DNA from: JAWXUK01 sp044432725
Lineage (GTDB): Bacteria; Bacillota; Clostridia; Oscillospirales; Oscillospiraceae
Direction of reading: 5' to 3'
NCBI GenBank assembly: GCA_044432725.1
Contig: JAWXUL010000011.1
Coordinates: 18,913-82,912 of the forward strand
Length of the DNA stretch: 64,000 bases
The notes under the pieces were generated by a model. It saw nothing but the letters and a program-made list of their open reading frames with translations. It was not told the origin of the DNA and made no database searches. The stretch's first letter is position 1. Each line of letters starts with the position of its first letter. The translations under genes and the position numbers were made by a program. This document shows positions 26,069 through 34,605 of this stretch, one piece after another.

Positions 26069-26470
26069 TTAAAGTGTCAATTTTTTTGGGGGATTGCCAG
26101 AAAAATCAGCCAGTATCGCCTTTGCATCAGCGAGGTAGAACACTTCAAAGATGGGATTTTCAGCTGTTTGATAAATGCCTTGAATCATAGGAATTTCCAT
26201 ACAGCCTTTTTTCACCTCCATGTTGTTCACGAAAGTAGCTGTACCACTGATGCGAACCCATGCAAATTGAGGAGAGGAAGTGGTGACTTCCACATTGGGA
26301 TTACTTTTCATCTCTTTGTAGACATCTTTCTGATTGTTGGTGCAGAACCAGAGTTTTCCCTCTTTTTCAAATAAAAACATAAAGGGACGACACTTCGCCT
26401 TACCATCTAAGCCAACTGTGGCTAGGTATTGGGTTGGATTTTCCTTTAAAAAAGCTAAAATTTCGTTCAT
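26069..26470 (-). CDS. Pyridoxamine 5'-phosphate oxidase-family protein
   Basis: This 133-residue split-barrel protein has F-L-K-E-N-P-T-Q-Y-L-A-T-V-G-L-D-G-K-A-K-C-R-P at the N-terminus and W-V-R-I-S-G-T-A-T-F mid-protein, as in small flavin-binding relatives of PdxH. The start at 26470 with GGAGG eight bases upstream is chosen over a frame from 26548. Family members bind FMN, F420 or haem and often act as general reductases. The divergent HxlR regulator gene suggests redox or electrophile-responsive control. Confidence 0.88.
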   Translation of the reverse strand: MNEILAFLKENPTQYLATVGLDGKAKCRPFMFLFEKEGKLWFCTNNQKDVYKEMKSNPNVEVTTSSPQFAWVRISGTATFVNNMEVKKGCMEIPMIQGIYQTAENPIFEVFYLADAKAILADFSGNPPKKLTL

Positions 26471-26569
26471 GTGATTGTCCTCCAAAAATAATTTCTCGTC
26501 AATTTCCTTGACAAACATGATTATACTATGGTATAAACAATAATACAAGTACGATAGTTTAGGATAGTG

Positions 26570-26585
26570 GTATCATTTATGATAC
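26570..26585. promoter_or_regulatory. Palindromic operator GTATCAT-TT-ATGATAC
   Basis: A perfect 7+2+7 palindrome lies between the divergent PNPOx and HxlR genes, about 20 bases before the HxlR start. GTATC-type half-sites fit HxlR/YodB-class binding, so it is probably the HxlR operator. Confidence 0.6.
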
Positions 26586-26605
26586 TGTAACAGGAGGAAG
26601 AAGAG

Positions 26606-26950
26606 ATGAAAGAAAATTTGTTTGGGGTCTGCCCTTATGTCACAACTCAGAAATTGCTGGCTGGGAAATGGTCCATCTATATTTTATATTTATTGACACA
26701 AGAACCACTTCGATTTAATGAATTACAACGGCGAATGCCAGAGGACATGACACATACCTCACTTTCCAGACAACTGAAACAACTGGAAAAGGAGGGACTG
26801 ATTATCCGTAAAGATTATCAACAAATTCCTCCCAAAGTGGAATATATCTTGAGTCCTGTGGGAGAAAAATTTCGCTCGGTGTTAGATGAAATCGAGGTTT
26901 GGGGGGAACTTTATATAAAGCAAATGAAGGAAAAAATTGACCTTGATTGA
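26606..26950 (+). CDS. HxlR-family transcriptional regulator
   Basis: This 114-residue winged-helix protein has the family landmarks C-P-Y-V-T-T-Q-K-L-L-A-G-K-W at the N-terminus, L-R-F-N-E-L-Q-R-R-M, S-L-S-R-Q-L-K-Q-L-E-K-E-G-L-I and Y-x-L-S-P-V-G. Cys9 sits where redox-sensing HxlR proteins carry their reactive Cys. It is divergent from the PNPOx-like gene, with a palindrome between them, and probably controls both. The start follows AGGAGGAAG. Confidence 0.9.
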   Translation: MKENLFGVCPYVTTQKLLAGKWSIYILYLLTQEPLRFNELQRRMPEDMTHTSLSRQLKQLEKEGLIIRKDYQQIPPKVEYILSPVGEKFRSVLDEIEVWGELYIKQMKEKIDLD

Positions 26951-27161
26951 GAAATCCTTGGTTCTCTTCGTCAGTGGCAAGCTTTTGGACAGAAGATTCT
27001 GGGAACGAGCGAAGCAAACCAAGCACAGGGGTAACTAAGCTTAAAAATAAGAACAATGTGATTGCACAAACAAGGGGAGTGCATTGGTCATGGTGGGTTG
27101 AAGGGGTTTCAGCTTCTGTGAGAAAGCCCTGAATTCAACGATATGGGGCAATTAGGAGAAC

Positions 27162-27743
27162 TTAATCTATCTTGATTTGAAAGGTATCCAAGAGATTTAG
27201 CACCTCTGGCATAGAAAATTTCCCATCTTTCAACTTGCAAGTCAGCACATCTATGGTGTATGCTGTGGCTTGCTGAAAGTTGCTTTTTTGTAAATCACAT
27301 TGAAAGAACTCACTTCCACTGAGATTGACCCCTTGGAAGGAGGAATTTTTTAAAGAGCAATCAGCAAACATGGACTGAATGATGGTAGATTCTGTGAACT
27401 TCACTTTATCTAAGGGGATTTTCACAAAATGATTATATTTCAGCGTGCAATGCTCCATGGATTTTATGGGAGAAGCAAAACGACCAGCAGATTTTAATTC
27501 CTCCCAGGAAATCCCCAAAAGTGTACAACGATAAAAGGTAGAATCTTGTACCTTACTATAGGAAAAAGTGGAGGTATCTATCTGACAATCTTGAAAATGA
27601 CAGGAAGAAAAGGAAATTTTATAAAAATCACAGGCTGTCCACGTGCAATTTTGAAACGTGCAGTCCACCCAATCTATTCCTTCCAGAGTTTCGCCAGACC
27701 ATGTTTTGTTTTGGATCACTTCGTTTTCAAAATATTCTTCCAT
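27162..27743 (-). CDS. Pentapeptide-repeat protein
   Basis: This 193-residue protein starts at ATG 27743 with GGAGG upstream; the frame extends further but without a start signal. Most of it is built of pentapeptide repeats with a central Phe or Leu, for example C-T-F-Q-N, C-D-F-Y-K, C-H-F-Q-D, S-T-F-S-Y and S-E-F-F-Q. These fold into a right-handed quadrilateral helix. Qnr/McbG-like members mimic DNA and protect gyrase from quinolones. A break near residues 85-105 (S-W-E-E-L-K-S-A-G-R) resembles the larger loop of Qnr-type proteins. Gyrase protection is possible but unproven. Confidence 0.85.
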   Translation of the reverse strand: MEEYFENEVIQNKTWSGETLEGIDWVDCTFQNCTWTACDFYKISFSSCHFQDCQIDTSTFSYSKVQDSTFYRCTLLGISWEELKSAGRFASPIKSMEHCTLKYNHFVKIPLDKVKFTESTIIQSMFADCSLKNSSFQGVNLSGSEFFQCDLQKSNFQQATAYTIDVLTCKLKDGKFSMPEVLNLLDTFQIKID

Positions 27744-27827
27744 GACTGTCCCTCCTAGAAACACAATAATAAGACTAAGAATAGCACAAAAACAGAAAAA
27801 AAGCAAGAGCGAAGGAACATGATTATG

Positions 27828-27868
27828 AAAACACCAATTTGCTGAAAGGTAGATTGGTGTTTTTTTGA
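27828..27868 (+). terminator. Terminator-like hairpin in the space before the tautomerase
   Basis: AAAACACCAAT pairs with ATTGGTGTTTT and is followed by further Ts. It lies between two divergent genes, where no plus-strand transcript is expected to end. It may block read-through toward the tautomerase. Confidence 0.6.
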
Positions 27869-27883
27869 ATTTGTTATATTTTC

Positions 27884-27912
27884 TTGCTATTTTAGTTTTT
27901 ATCTTGTATAAT
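27884..27912 (+). promoter_or_regulatory. Promoter of the tautomerase gene
   Basis: TTGCTA and a perfect TATAAT are 17 bases apart, 35 bases before the start codon, with GAAAGGAG between. Confidence 0.65.
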
Positions 27913-27947
27913 AAGAGTATCATCTAAAAAAGAAAGGAGAATCAGCC

Positions 27948-28166
27948 ATGCCACATATCAATATCAGCCTATATCAAGGCAGAACAAAAGAAGAACAAGA
28001 GGAAATATGCAGAAAACTTCATCAAGCCGTGGTGGAAAGTTTGGGATTCAAGGAAGAAGCTGTGTCCATTTCCCTCACAGAATACACACCAGAGAATTTT
28101 GTTGCTGCGGTGAAGGAAAATATCAAAGATGGGGAGTTGATAGTAAGCTCTCAGACAATTCATTAA
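27948..28166 (+). CDS. 4-oxalocrotonate tautomerase-family protein
   Basis: This 72-residue protein begins M-P-H-I-N-I-S-L-Y-Q-G-R-T. After Met removal the Pro would be the catalytic N-terminal base of this superfamily. Length and the K-E-E-Q-E-E-I-C-R-K-L-H helix match the small tautomerases. The substrate is unknown; many bacterial members act on 2-oxo acids or have no known role. It has its own promoter. An intergenic repeat follows directly. Confidence 0.88.
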   Translation: MPHINISLYQGRTKEEQEEICRKLHQAVVESLGFKEEAVSISLTEYTPENFVAAVKENIKDGELIVSSQTIH

Positions 28167-28176
28167 TTTAGGCAAA

Positions 28177-28383
28177 GGCAATACCTCATCATACCCGTTT
28201 TTAAATTTTGGTGAAAATCAGTTCACCCGAAAGGGACTTCCAAGGTCGCTCAAAAACATAAAAATCCAGAGTTATCTTTGGTGGATTAACGACGACCAAA
28301 GGAAGCACTTGTGGTAACATTTCAGCGAATTCGAGGGGCTCATTTTTCCTAAAGTAGGAAATGAGTCATTGTGAGGTGTTGCC
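28177..28383. repeat. Dispersed intergenic repeat with terminal inverted repeats, copy 2
   Basis: The ends read GGCAATACCTCA and TGAGGTGTTGCC, an 11 of 12 inverted match. This 207-bp copy shares internal blocks in order with the copies at 7458-7617 and, in reverse orientation, 39750-39930, including TTTGGTGGATTAA, TTTCAGCGAATT and GGGGCTCATTTTTCC. No coding capacity is seen. Confidence 0.72.
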
Positions 28384-28486
28384 CTGAATTTTCGAATGGA
28401 AACCTCTCCCTTGTCTATCAAGTGCTTTTAGAGCTTCCCTTAAGTCTTGCCAGAATGAAAAAGTACCAACGTTTTCCACCCAAAAC

Positions 28487-28515
28487 TTGACAATTTTTTT
28501 GCCATATGGTATAGT
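28487..28515 (+). promoter_or_regulatory. Promoter of the LRR protein gene
   Basis: A perfect TTGACA at 28487 and TATAGT at 28510 lie 17 bases apart, 32 bases before the start codon. Confidence 0.75.
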
Positions 28516-28546
28516 GGGATTGATTATGGATTTGAAAGGAAAAAAT

Positions 28547-30556
28547 ATGAAATTTTGTAAAGAATGTGGAAATTCCATGGAAGATGAGGATAAATTCTGC
28601 CTAAAATGTGGCACTGAATTTACTTTCCAAGAAGAAACACCCACAGAAGCACCGATGCAATCAGCTATCCCGCCCTCCACCCAAACATCCAGCAAGAAAA
28701 GTCCTCTTCCCCTCGCTGTGGGTGGAGTGGTAGCGATTTTGTGTGTAGGCTTATTTTTTGGTAGCGGTGGAAAGGATAAGGGAGGAGATTCTCCTTCGTC
28801 AAGCAACGTAACCAGTGGAAACAGTGCCAACAGCAGTGGCAGTAGCCAAAATCAAGAGTCTAGCCTTTTTTCACCACAGAACACAGAAGACTCTGAAGGA
28901 CTATTCCAAGAAATGTTCACGCCCACACGTAGCCTCTCCCAAGAGGAAAAGGACAATCATGGTCAAAATGGCTTTGTTTTGGAGCTGATTGACAATGAAA
29001 TTGTGCTGACAGAGTTCAAGGGAGAAGCCACAGTTGTGGAAATTCCAAATATTGTTACTAAAATTGGGGAAGAGGCATTTTCCCAGTGTTACTCCCTCAG
29101 CTCTGTAACCATCCCCAATTCTGTCACCAGTATTGGAGCAAGTGCATTTTATGATTGTACTGCCATGAGCGCTGTGACCATTCCTAATTCTGTCATGCGT
29201 ATCGAGGATTCGGCATTTGGGAGATGTAGCTCCCTGGCTTCTGTGAGTATACCTACATCTGTCAACAGTATGGGATCCCTTGTATTTAACAAAACTCCAT
29301 GGTTTGATAATTTGACAGAAGAATTTAACATTGTTGGGAACGGAATTTTACTAAAATACAATGGCACTGGGGGGAATGTGACCATCCCCTCTTCTGTCAT
29401 AAGTATTGGGGGTTCGGCATTTCTGAGCTGTACCTCCCTGACTTCTGTGACCATACCTAATTCTGTCACAAGTATTGGATCTGGTGGATTTGCGAGCTGT
29501 AGCGCTCTGTCTTCTGTGACCATATCAAACTCTGTCACCAGTATTGGAAAGACGGCATTTTATAACTGTAAATCCTTGACTTCTGTGACTATACCGAACT
29601 CTGTCACAAGTATTGGGGAATACGCTTTTCAAGATTGTAGTGCTCTGACTTCTATCACCATACCAATTTCTGTTCGTAGTATTGGACTCGAGGCATTTTC
29701 CACTACTGCGTGGTATAAAAATATGACAGAAGAATTTGTTGTTGTGGGGAACGGCATTTTGTTGGGATACAAAGGTAGTGGGGGGAGTGTTACCATACCA
29801 AATTCAGTCACCTCTATTGGAATCAAGGCGTTTTATGGTAATTTCTCTCTCACTTCTGTGACCATACCTAATTCTGTTACCAGTATTGGAAGTGAGGCTT
29901 TTTCTCGCTGTACCTCTCTGACTTCTGTGACCATACCTAATTCTGTTACCAGTATTGTAAGTGAGGCTTTTTCTCAATGTACCTCTCTGATTTCTGTGAC
30001 CATACCTAATTCTGTTACCAGTATTGGAAGTAAGGCTTTTTATCACTGTATCTCTCTGACTTCTGTGACCATACCTGATTCCGTCATAAGTATTGAGGAA
30101 TCCGCTTTTTATCAGTGTAACTCTCTTACTTATGTGACCGTACCTAATTCTGTTACCAGTATTGGAAGTAAGGCTTTTTCTCATTGTTCCTCTCTGACTT
30201 CTGTAACCATACCTGATTCCGTCATAAGTATCGAGGAATCCGCTTTTGAGAGGTGCACCTCCCTGACTTCCGTGACCATACCTAATTCTGTTACCAGTAT
30301 TGGAAGTAAGGCTTTTTATTACTGTTCCTCTCTCACTTCTGTGACCATACCTGATTCTGCTACCAGTATTGGAAGTGAGGCTTTTTATTCCTGTTCCTCT
30401 CTCTCTTCTGCGACCATACCTGATTCTGTTACCAGTATTGGAAGTGCGGCTTTTTATTACTGTAGCTCTCTGACTTCTGTGACTGTGACCGCTGGCAGTT
30501 ATGGGGAAGAGTACATGAAGACGACGAATTCCTCTATTACGCTGAATTATGCTTAG
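28547..30556 (+). CDS. Zinc-ribbon, membrane-anchored BspA-type leucine-rich repeat protein
   Basis: This 669-residue protein starts at ATG 28547 behind GAAAGGA, just downstream of its promoter. A four-Cys zinc ribbon (C4, C7, C18, C21) leads to a Pro/Ser-rich stretch. One membrane helix at about residues 43-63 is followed by a Ser/Asn-rich linker. From about residue 155 onward come tandem LRR_5/BspA repeats of about 23 residues each, with consensus L-T-S-V-T-I-P-N-S-V-T-S-I-G-x-x-A-F. Two longer units (near 245 and 385) carry the T-E-E-F-x-V-V-G-N-G-I-L-L insert common in this family. The repeats should be outside the cell and may bind host or other bacterial surfaces. DNA of the last dozen units is nearly identical. 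Confidence 0.9.
   Translation: MKFCKECGNSMEDEDKFCLKCGTEFTFQEETPTEAPMQSAIPPSTQTSSKKSPLPLAVGGVVAILCVGLFFGSGGKDKGGDSPSSSNVTSGNSANSSGSSQNQESSLFSPQNTEDSEGLFQEMFTPTRSLSQEEKDNHGQNGFVLELIDNEIVLTEFKGEATVVEIPNIVTKIGEEAFSQCYSLSSVTIPNSVTSIGASAFYDCTAMSAVTIPNSVMRIEDSAFGRCSSLASVSIPTSVNSMGSLVFNKTPWFDNLTEEFNIVGNGILLKYNGTGGNVTIPSSVISIGGSAFLSCTSLTSVTIPNSVTSIGSGGFASCSALSSVTISNSVTSIGKTAFYNCKSLTSVTIPNSVTSIGEYAFQDCSALTSITIPISVRSIGLEAFSTTAWYKNMTEEFVVVGNGILLGYKGSGGSVTIPNSVTSIGIKAFYGNFSLTSVTIPNSVTSIGSEAFSRCTSLTSVTIPNSVTSIVSEAFSQCTSLISVTIPNSVTSIGSKAFYHCISLTSVTIPDSVISIEESAFYQCNSLTYVTVPNSVTSIGSKAFSHCSSLTSVTIPDSVISIEESAFERCTSLTSVTIPNSVTSIGSKAFYYCSSLTSVTIPDSATSIGSEAFYSCSSLSSATIPDSVTSIGSAAFYYCSSLTSVTVTAGSYGEEYMKTTNSSITLNYA
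29080..30480 (+). repeat. Tandem 69-bp repeats inside the LRR gene
   Basis: Units of 69 bp carry the core CTTCTGTGACCATACCTAAT then TCTGTTACCAGTATTGGAAG. The units between about 29840 and 30480 differ by only a few bases each, more alike than protein selection requires, which suggests recent unit duplication or gene conversion. Confidence 0.8.
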
Positions 30557-30628
30557 AGCAATACCTCAATCGCCAATGCCATAATGATCTATCAAAAGAA
30601 TTGAGAAAATAGAAAGGACAGCTAATCT

Positions 30629-31327
30629 ATGATTTACATTTGCTCCGATATTCATGGACAGCATGAAAAGTATCTTCAAATCTTTGAAAAAGTCAACTTA
30701 TCCCCAAAAGACACACTCTTCATTCTAGGCGATGTGATAGACCGTGGTGAAGGAGGAATTGATATTCTTCTGGATATGATGTATCGCTTTAACGTGATTC
30801 CACTGATGGGAAATCATGAGTTCATGGCACTGAATATCTTAAAAAAATTGCAAGAAGAAATTACAGAGGATACTTTAAGTGGTTTTGACGACGAGTTTAT
30901 GACCAGTATGATGACTTGGTTTGAAAATGGAGGAACATCAACACTAGAAGCCTTCAAAAAGCAATCCAACGAGGATAGACAGGCTATTGTGGAATTTTTA
31001 GAAGAATTTGAACTTTTCGACGAAGTAGAAGTTAATGGGCAAGACTATGTGCTGGTACACGCAGGCTTGGATAACTTTACAGCAGATAGACAGTTAAGCG
31101 ACTATGCTCTCCATGAACTTATCTGGACAAGAGCAGATTACAGCAGAAAATACTTTGAGAATAAAATTCTTATCACAGGTCACACCCCAGTTTCTGAAAT
31201 ACTGGGTGACCCATCAGCAAATAAAATTTATCACAATCAAAATCACATTGCAATAGATTGCGGTTGTGGATTTGGGGAGAATTTAGGGGTGTTGTGCTTG
31301 GACACCATGGAAGAATTTTATGTATGA
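30629..31327 (+). CDS. Metallophosphoesterase, PPP-type serine/threonine phosphatase-like
   Basis: This 232-residue enzyme carries the three phosphoesterase motifs: S-D-I-H-G near residue 6 (G-D-x-H-G variant), G-D-V-I-D-R-G near 34, and G-N-H-E near 61. Later metal-binding His residues are in L-V-H-A-G and I-T-G-H-T-P. The layout matches small bacterial PPP-family phosphatases, which include protein phosphatases and diadenosine tetraphosphatase-like enzymes. It stands alone between the LRR gene and a convergent diguanylate cyclase gene. Confidence 0.9.
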   Translation: MIYICSDIHGQHEKYLQIFEKVNLSPKDTLFILGDVIDRGEGGIDILLDMMYRFNVIPLMGNHEFMALNILKKLQEEITEDTLSGFDDEFMTSMMTWFENGGTSTLEAFKKQSNEDRQAIVEFLEEFELFDEVEVNGQDYVLVHAGLDNFTADRQLSDYALHELIWTRADYSRKYFENKILITGHTPVSEILGDPSANKIYHNQNHIAIDCGCGFGENLGVLCLDTMEEFYV

Positions 31328-31442
31328 GTCATATATTTCAACAAGAAACCTAGATAGGTTCTAATTGTCTCATAATTGTTCAAACCTCACAGAAACTTGA
31401 ATAAAAAATCGAATCATACAGTCATAGAAATGCAATAAGAAC

Positions 31443-31482
31443 AGAGAAACACCCATTTTATAATAAAATGGGTGTTTCTCTG
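31443..31482. terminator. Bidirectional terminator between phosphatase and GGDEF genes
   Basis: AGAAACACCCATTTTAT pairs with ATAAAATGGGTGTTTCT in a long perfect stem with A- and T-rich flanks. The leftward cyclase gene is read toward it from the right. Confidence 0.85.
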
Positions 31483-31484
31483 TT

Positions 31485-33998
31485 TTAATTTGTTATTTCT
31501 TGTTTTTGCACAATATCCAATAGTTCTTTGTAAGTTTTCCCTTGTTCTGGAAACAAGGAAAAGTTTATTTTTGCGTCAATTTTCACATCATAAGGGACTG
31601 TAACATATTCATCAACCAGTGCTGTGATGATACGTTGCTCGCATTCAATCACGTGTTCACCACTGCCACAGGAATCCAGAAAAATCAGGTAATCAGAGTT
31701 ATTTCTGTAACAAATAAAGTCATATCTTCTGACTTGTTGTTTCAATCTTCCTGAGACTTCTTTGAAAAATTCCTGTCTATTAGATTCTTCGATGGTATCA
31801 ATATTCTCCAATCGAATAGAAAGCAGTGCATGACAAGTCTCGACTTCAGCATTTGTCATTAGGTGATTTGCTTTTCTCATGAAAATTTCATGGGATAATG
31901 TGTGGTCGAAGGTGGTGGCTTCCACGATTGCTTCCACTTTTGTCACAAAGTTGAAGCCGTTTCTCCCCTCATCTTTGACTCTGTACAGGACTTTATCTGT
32001 ATCTTTGAATAATTCTGCATACTCTTTCGTATTTTCAAAGATAAATCCACCGATACTCAATGTAGTGGGTACATTCACGTTGTTAGTAAACATTGATTTC
32101 AGTAGCTCACTCGCTTTTTCTTCAAGTTGCGTTTTTTCTATTTTTCCCTCTATAAATACTGCAAATTCATCCCCACCAAGCCGTGCAACCATAGATTGCC
32201 TTTGATAGGTTTTCTCTAAATTTCTTGCCAGAAGTTTGATGATTTCATCACCGACTTGGTGTCCATGGGTGTCATTGACATCTTTGAAGTAATCAATGTC
32301 TATCAAGATCAGCACACCGTTTGAAAGTTTTCTGAGTTGCTGCGTGGCATACTCTCGGAAATACCCTGAATTATAGAGTTTTGTCAAACTATCACGTCTG
32401 GATAGGTCACGGAATTTTTTCGATGTGCCATAGACAGAGTAGATGATAAAACCAGAGATGATAATCAAAACCATATTGATTTCAAAAGCATAATCACTGA
32501 GGAAATCCGAGAATGTATACTCTGGTTTCACCGAGGTGTGATGATAGACGATTTCGTCTATTTCATAGCTGTCTAAAAATAAAATTCCTCTATTCAATAC
32601 ACCGATCACAGCATCATCGATATGATTACCCACACCAAAAATCATTTCATTAAGCACATTGCTGACAGATTGCACCGAGATGTTATCATATTGGTAAAGG
32701 CTTAAATAATAATCAGCGATATAAGGGTCGCAGATAATGGAAATATCTTGAGAGTGTTCAACCGAATCCAGTGCTTCTTTCATATCCCAAACCATAACCA
32801 GCTCTTCTCTCTGGAAAAAAGGGATGGTATCAGACACATAATGATACGTTGAAATAGTATTTTCTGCACTATTTTCGTTTTTGATCCAATAAACACCTCC
32901 AGATATATAAGGCGTGGTAAGTGTCACGTCTACGACTTGTGCTAATTTGTAATCATTGTTGAAGGAGCCAACTAAGTCAATTTCTTGTGTTTTTAGTGCA
33001 GTGGTAATTTCATCTAAATTATCATACCAGAACAGTTCGAAAGGAATACCAAGTATTTTTTCTAGCTCGTTCATAATATCTATGGTAATGCCACAAGCTT
33101 TGCCCTCATCATTGAAATATTGATACGGAGGAACATCTTTTAGTAAACCAATTTTGAAGGAATCAATCTCGGCTAGAAGTTCTTTTTCATGTTCACTGAC
33201 AGTAAAATCCCCTTGATAGCTAGTACCGAAGTAGGTATCTAGTAATCTTTGGTGAATGGCTGGTTCGATGGTTTCAATACTTGTGATGGCATCATCTAAT
33301 TCTGCAATCAGCTGAGTATTCCCTTTGGTAGAAGCAAAATAAAATGGGATGCGTTGCACCGTAGTGAGGTAGTTAAGATATTCAGAATGGGAGGACATAT
33401 CTAAATTGATGATGGTATCTACTTCCTCATTTAAGAGCAGGTTAATCATTTCTCCGTGACTTTGCACAAAAACAGGCTCCACAGATATCCCAATCTGATC
33501 GATCAGTTGAAAGTATAGGTCATTGAGTTCAGCATAATACTCAACCAATCCCACCTTGAGATTTTCTTGTAAAAAATAGTTATCTTGAGAAATTGTGTTA
33601 TCTTTTCGTGCAGAATAGTAGCAGTAGCGATAAACACCATAGTTTTTTTCCCCTGTTTCAAAGCTTGCGATATTGGGGGAGGTGGCTGAATAGGGCCCCA
33701 CTAAATCCAAATCACCAGACAACATCATTTCTTCTGCTTTTGCCAAAGAAGCACTGACATAACCCTCTTCAATGACAACAAATTCATATTCCCAGTTGGT
33801 GTGCTGAGAAACATTCATTAAATATTCATAGTTATACCCTGAATAATCTCCGTTTTCTTCTATAATATAGAACCCATACATTTCAGGTAGGAAAGCAACA
33901 CGTACAGTTTTACTGGTGGTCTGTGCTTGTACCTCCTGTGTAGAGCCTAAAACTGTAAAAATCAGTAGCAAGCTAAGTAATGTTGTTAATTTTCTCAT
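31485..33998 (-). CDS. Diguanylate cyclase with two extracellular solute-binding sensor domains
   Basis: This 837-residue protein has a signal/anchor sequence, then two periplasmic-binding-protein-like (SBP_bac_3) domains (about residues 30-265 and 270-495). One membrane helix lies at about 508-528. A GGDEF domain has the intact motif G-G-D-E-F at 608-612 and an R-R-D-S-L-T-K-L-Y-N entry. A second, degenerate GGDEF-like domain, with N-N-S-D-Y at the motif position, forms the C-terminus. It should make cyclic di-GMP in response to an amino-acid-like or other small ligand. The ATG at 33998 has an AGAGGA site at proper spacing, better than the ATG at 34004. The SBP type suggests amino acids, but no ligand can be named. 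Confidence 0.92.
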   Translation of the reverse strand: MRKLTTLLSLLLIFTVLGSTQEVQAQTTSKTVRVAFLPEMYGFYIIEENGDYSGYNYEYLMNVSQHTNWEYEFVVIEEGYVSASLAKAEEMMLSGDLDLVGPYSATSPNIASFETGEKNYGVYRYCYYSARKDNTISQDNYFLQENLKVGLVEYYAELNDLYFQLIDQIGISVEPVFVQSHGEMINLLLNEEVDTIINLDMSSHSEYLNYLTTVQRIPFYFASTKGNTQLIAELDDAITSIETIEPAIHQRLLDTYFGTSYQGDFTVSEHEKELLAEIDSFKIGLLKDVPPYQYFNDEGKACGITIDIMNELEKILGIPFELFWYDNLDEITTALKTQEIDLVGSFNNDYKLAQVVDVTLTTPYISGGVYWIKNENSAENTISTYHYVSDTIPFFQREELVMVWDMKEALDSVEHSQDISIICDPYIADYYLSLYQYDNISVQSVSNVLNEMIFGVGNHIDDAVIGVLNRGILFLDSYEIDEIVYHHTSVKPEYTFSDFLSDYAFEINMVLIIISGFIIYSVYGTSKKFRDLSRRDSLTKLYNSGYFREYATQQLRKLSNGVLILIDIDYFKDVNDTHGHQVGDEIIKLLARNLEKTYQRQSMVARLGGDEFAVFIEGKIEKTQLEEKASELLKSMFTNNVNVPTTLSIGGFIFENTKEYAELFKDTDKVLYRVKDEGRNGFNFVTKVEAIVEATTFDHTLSHEIFMRKANHLMTNAEVETCHALLSIRLENIDTIEESNRQEFFKEVSGRLKQQVRRYDFICYRNNSDYLIFLDSCGSGEHVIECEQRIITALVDEYVTVPYDVKIDAKINFSLFPEQGKTYKELLDIVQKQEITN

Positions 33999-34347
33999 AG
34001 TCATGTCCTCTTTTGTTATACTTTTTTTCTTTTATTCTACAAGTCTGATTCACCTTATAATCTTCAAAATTTGGAATCTCAGCGCCATCGTTTGTTAAAT
34101 CAGAAAAATGAACCAGATTTGAAGAATCGTTGGAAATCATTTGTAAATATTTGAATCTATCCTATATCTTGCCCTTTTTGATAATTCATTATATGACATA
34201 AAACACCACTATAATTATACCATAGCATGGAAGAATTGTCCAGTCATTCTATAAAAAAACTCCTACTTCCTACAATCGTGAATCGACCCATTTTGTACAG
34301 GCAGTACAAAAATCTCCCCTCTATGGGGAAAATAAAATCACGCAACA

Positions 34348-34382
34348 AATTGACATCTTAATTTCTGAATGTCAATTTTTTT
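34348..34382 (+). terminator. Terminator-like hairpin in the 34.0-34.6 kb space
   Basis: AATTGACAT pairs with ATGTCAATT and is followed by a run of Ts. No gene ends just upstream, so it may shield the GGDEF-EAL promoter from read-through. Confidence 0.55.
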
Positions 34383-34440
34383 ATGTAAGGCAACAGTCTA
34401 TGGTCTCACATTTCTACTGGGGATTTTTTATGCTTTAGTG

Positions 34441-34469
34441 TTGCTTTTTTTTGATATTTGTGGTATAGT
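34441..34469 (+). promoter_or_regulatory. Promoter of the GGDEF-EAL gene
   Basis: TTGCTT at 34441 and TATAGT at 34464 lie 17 bases apart. The TTTGTGGTATAGT around the -10 box is shared with the promoter of the paralog at 57136. Confidence 0.6.
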
Positions 34470-34605
34470 TAATAATCTACTATTTTATTCTAAGCAATAT
34501 AATAGAAACTGTTTTGATATTGTCTGCTGAGAACAAGAAGAGTACTAGGACACTCAACAAGAAATTTGATTATCGCTTACACAATAGAGAAAAGGGGAAA
34601 AACAA

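Larger units (their letters stand above)
33999..34605. other. Divergent non-coding region between two c-di-GMP genes
   Basis: No gene is seen in 600 AT-rich bases. It holds a palindrome TTTTGTAC/GTACAAAA (34291-34311), a terminator-like hairpin (34348-34382) and the promoter of the GGDEF-EAL gene, whose leader is about 135 bases long. No cyclic-di-GMP riboswitch motif was recognised in that leader. Confidence 0.55.

Noticed and set aside
29149..30184. Minus-strand frames of up to 129 codons opposite the LRR gene
   Set aside because: They are repetitive shadows of the LRR units and have no start signals.
29080..30480. Regularly spaced near-identical repeats as a CRISPR array
   Set aside because: The 69-bp units are one continuous reading frame encoding BspA-type leucine-rich repeats, with no unique spacers between conserved repeats and no cas genes nearby.
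34470..34605. Cyclic-di-GMP riboswitch in the leader of the GGDEF-EAL gene
   Set aside because: The conserved aptamer strings of type I and II riboswitches were not found in this or the other c-di-GMP gene leaders.
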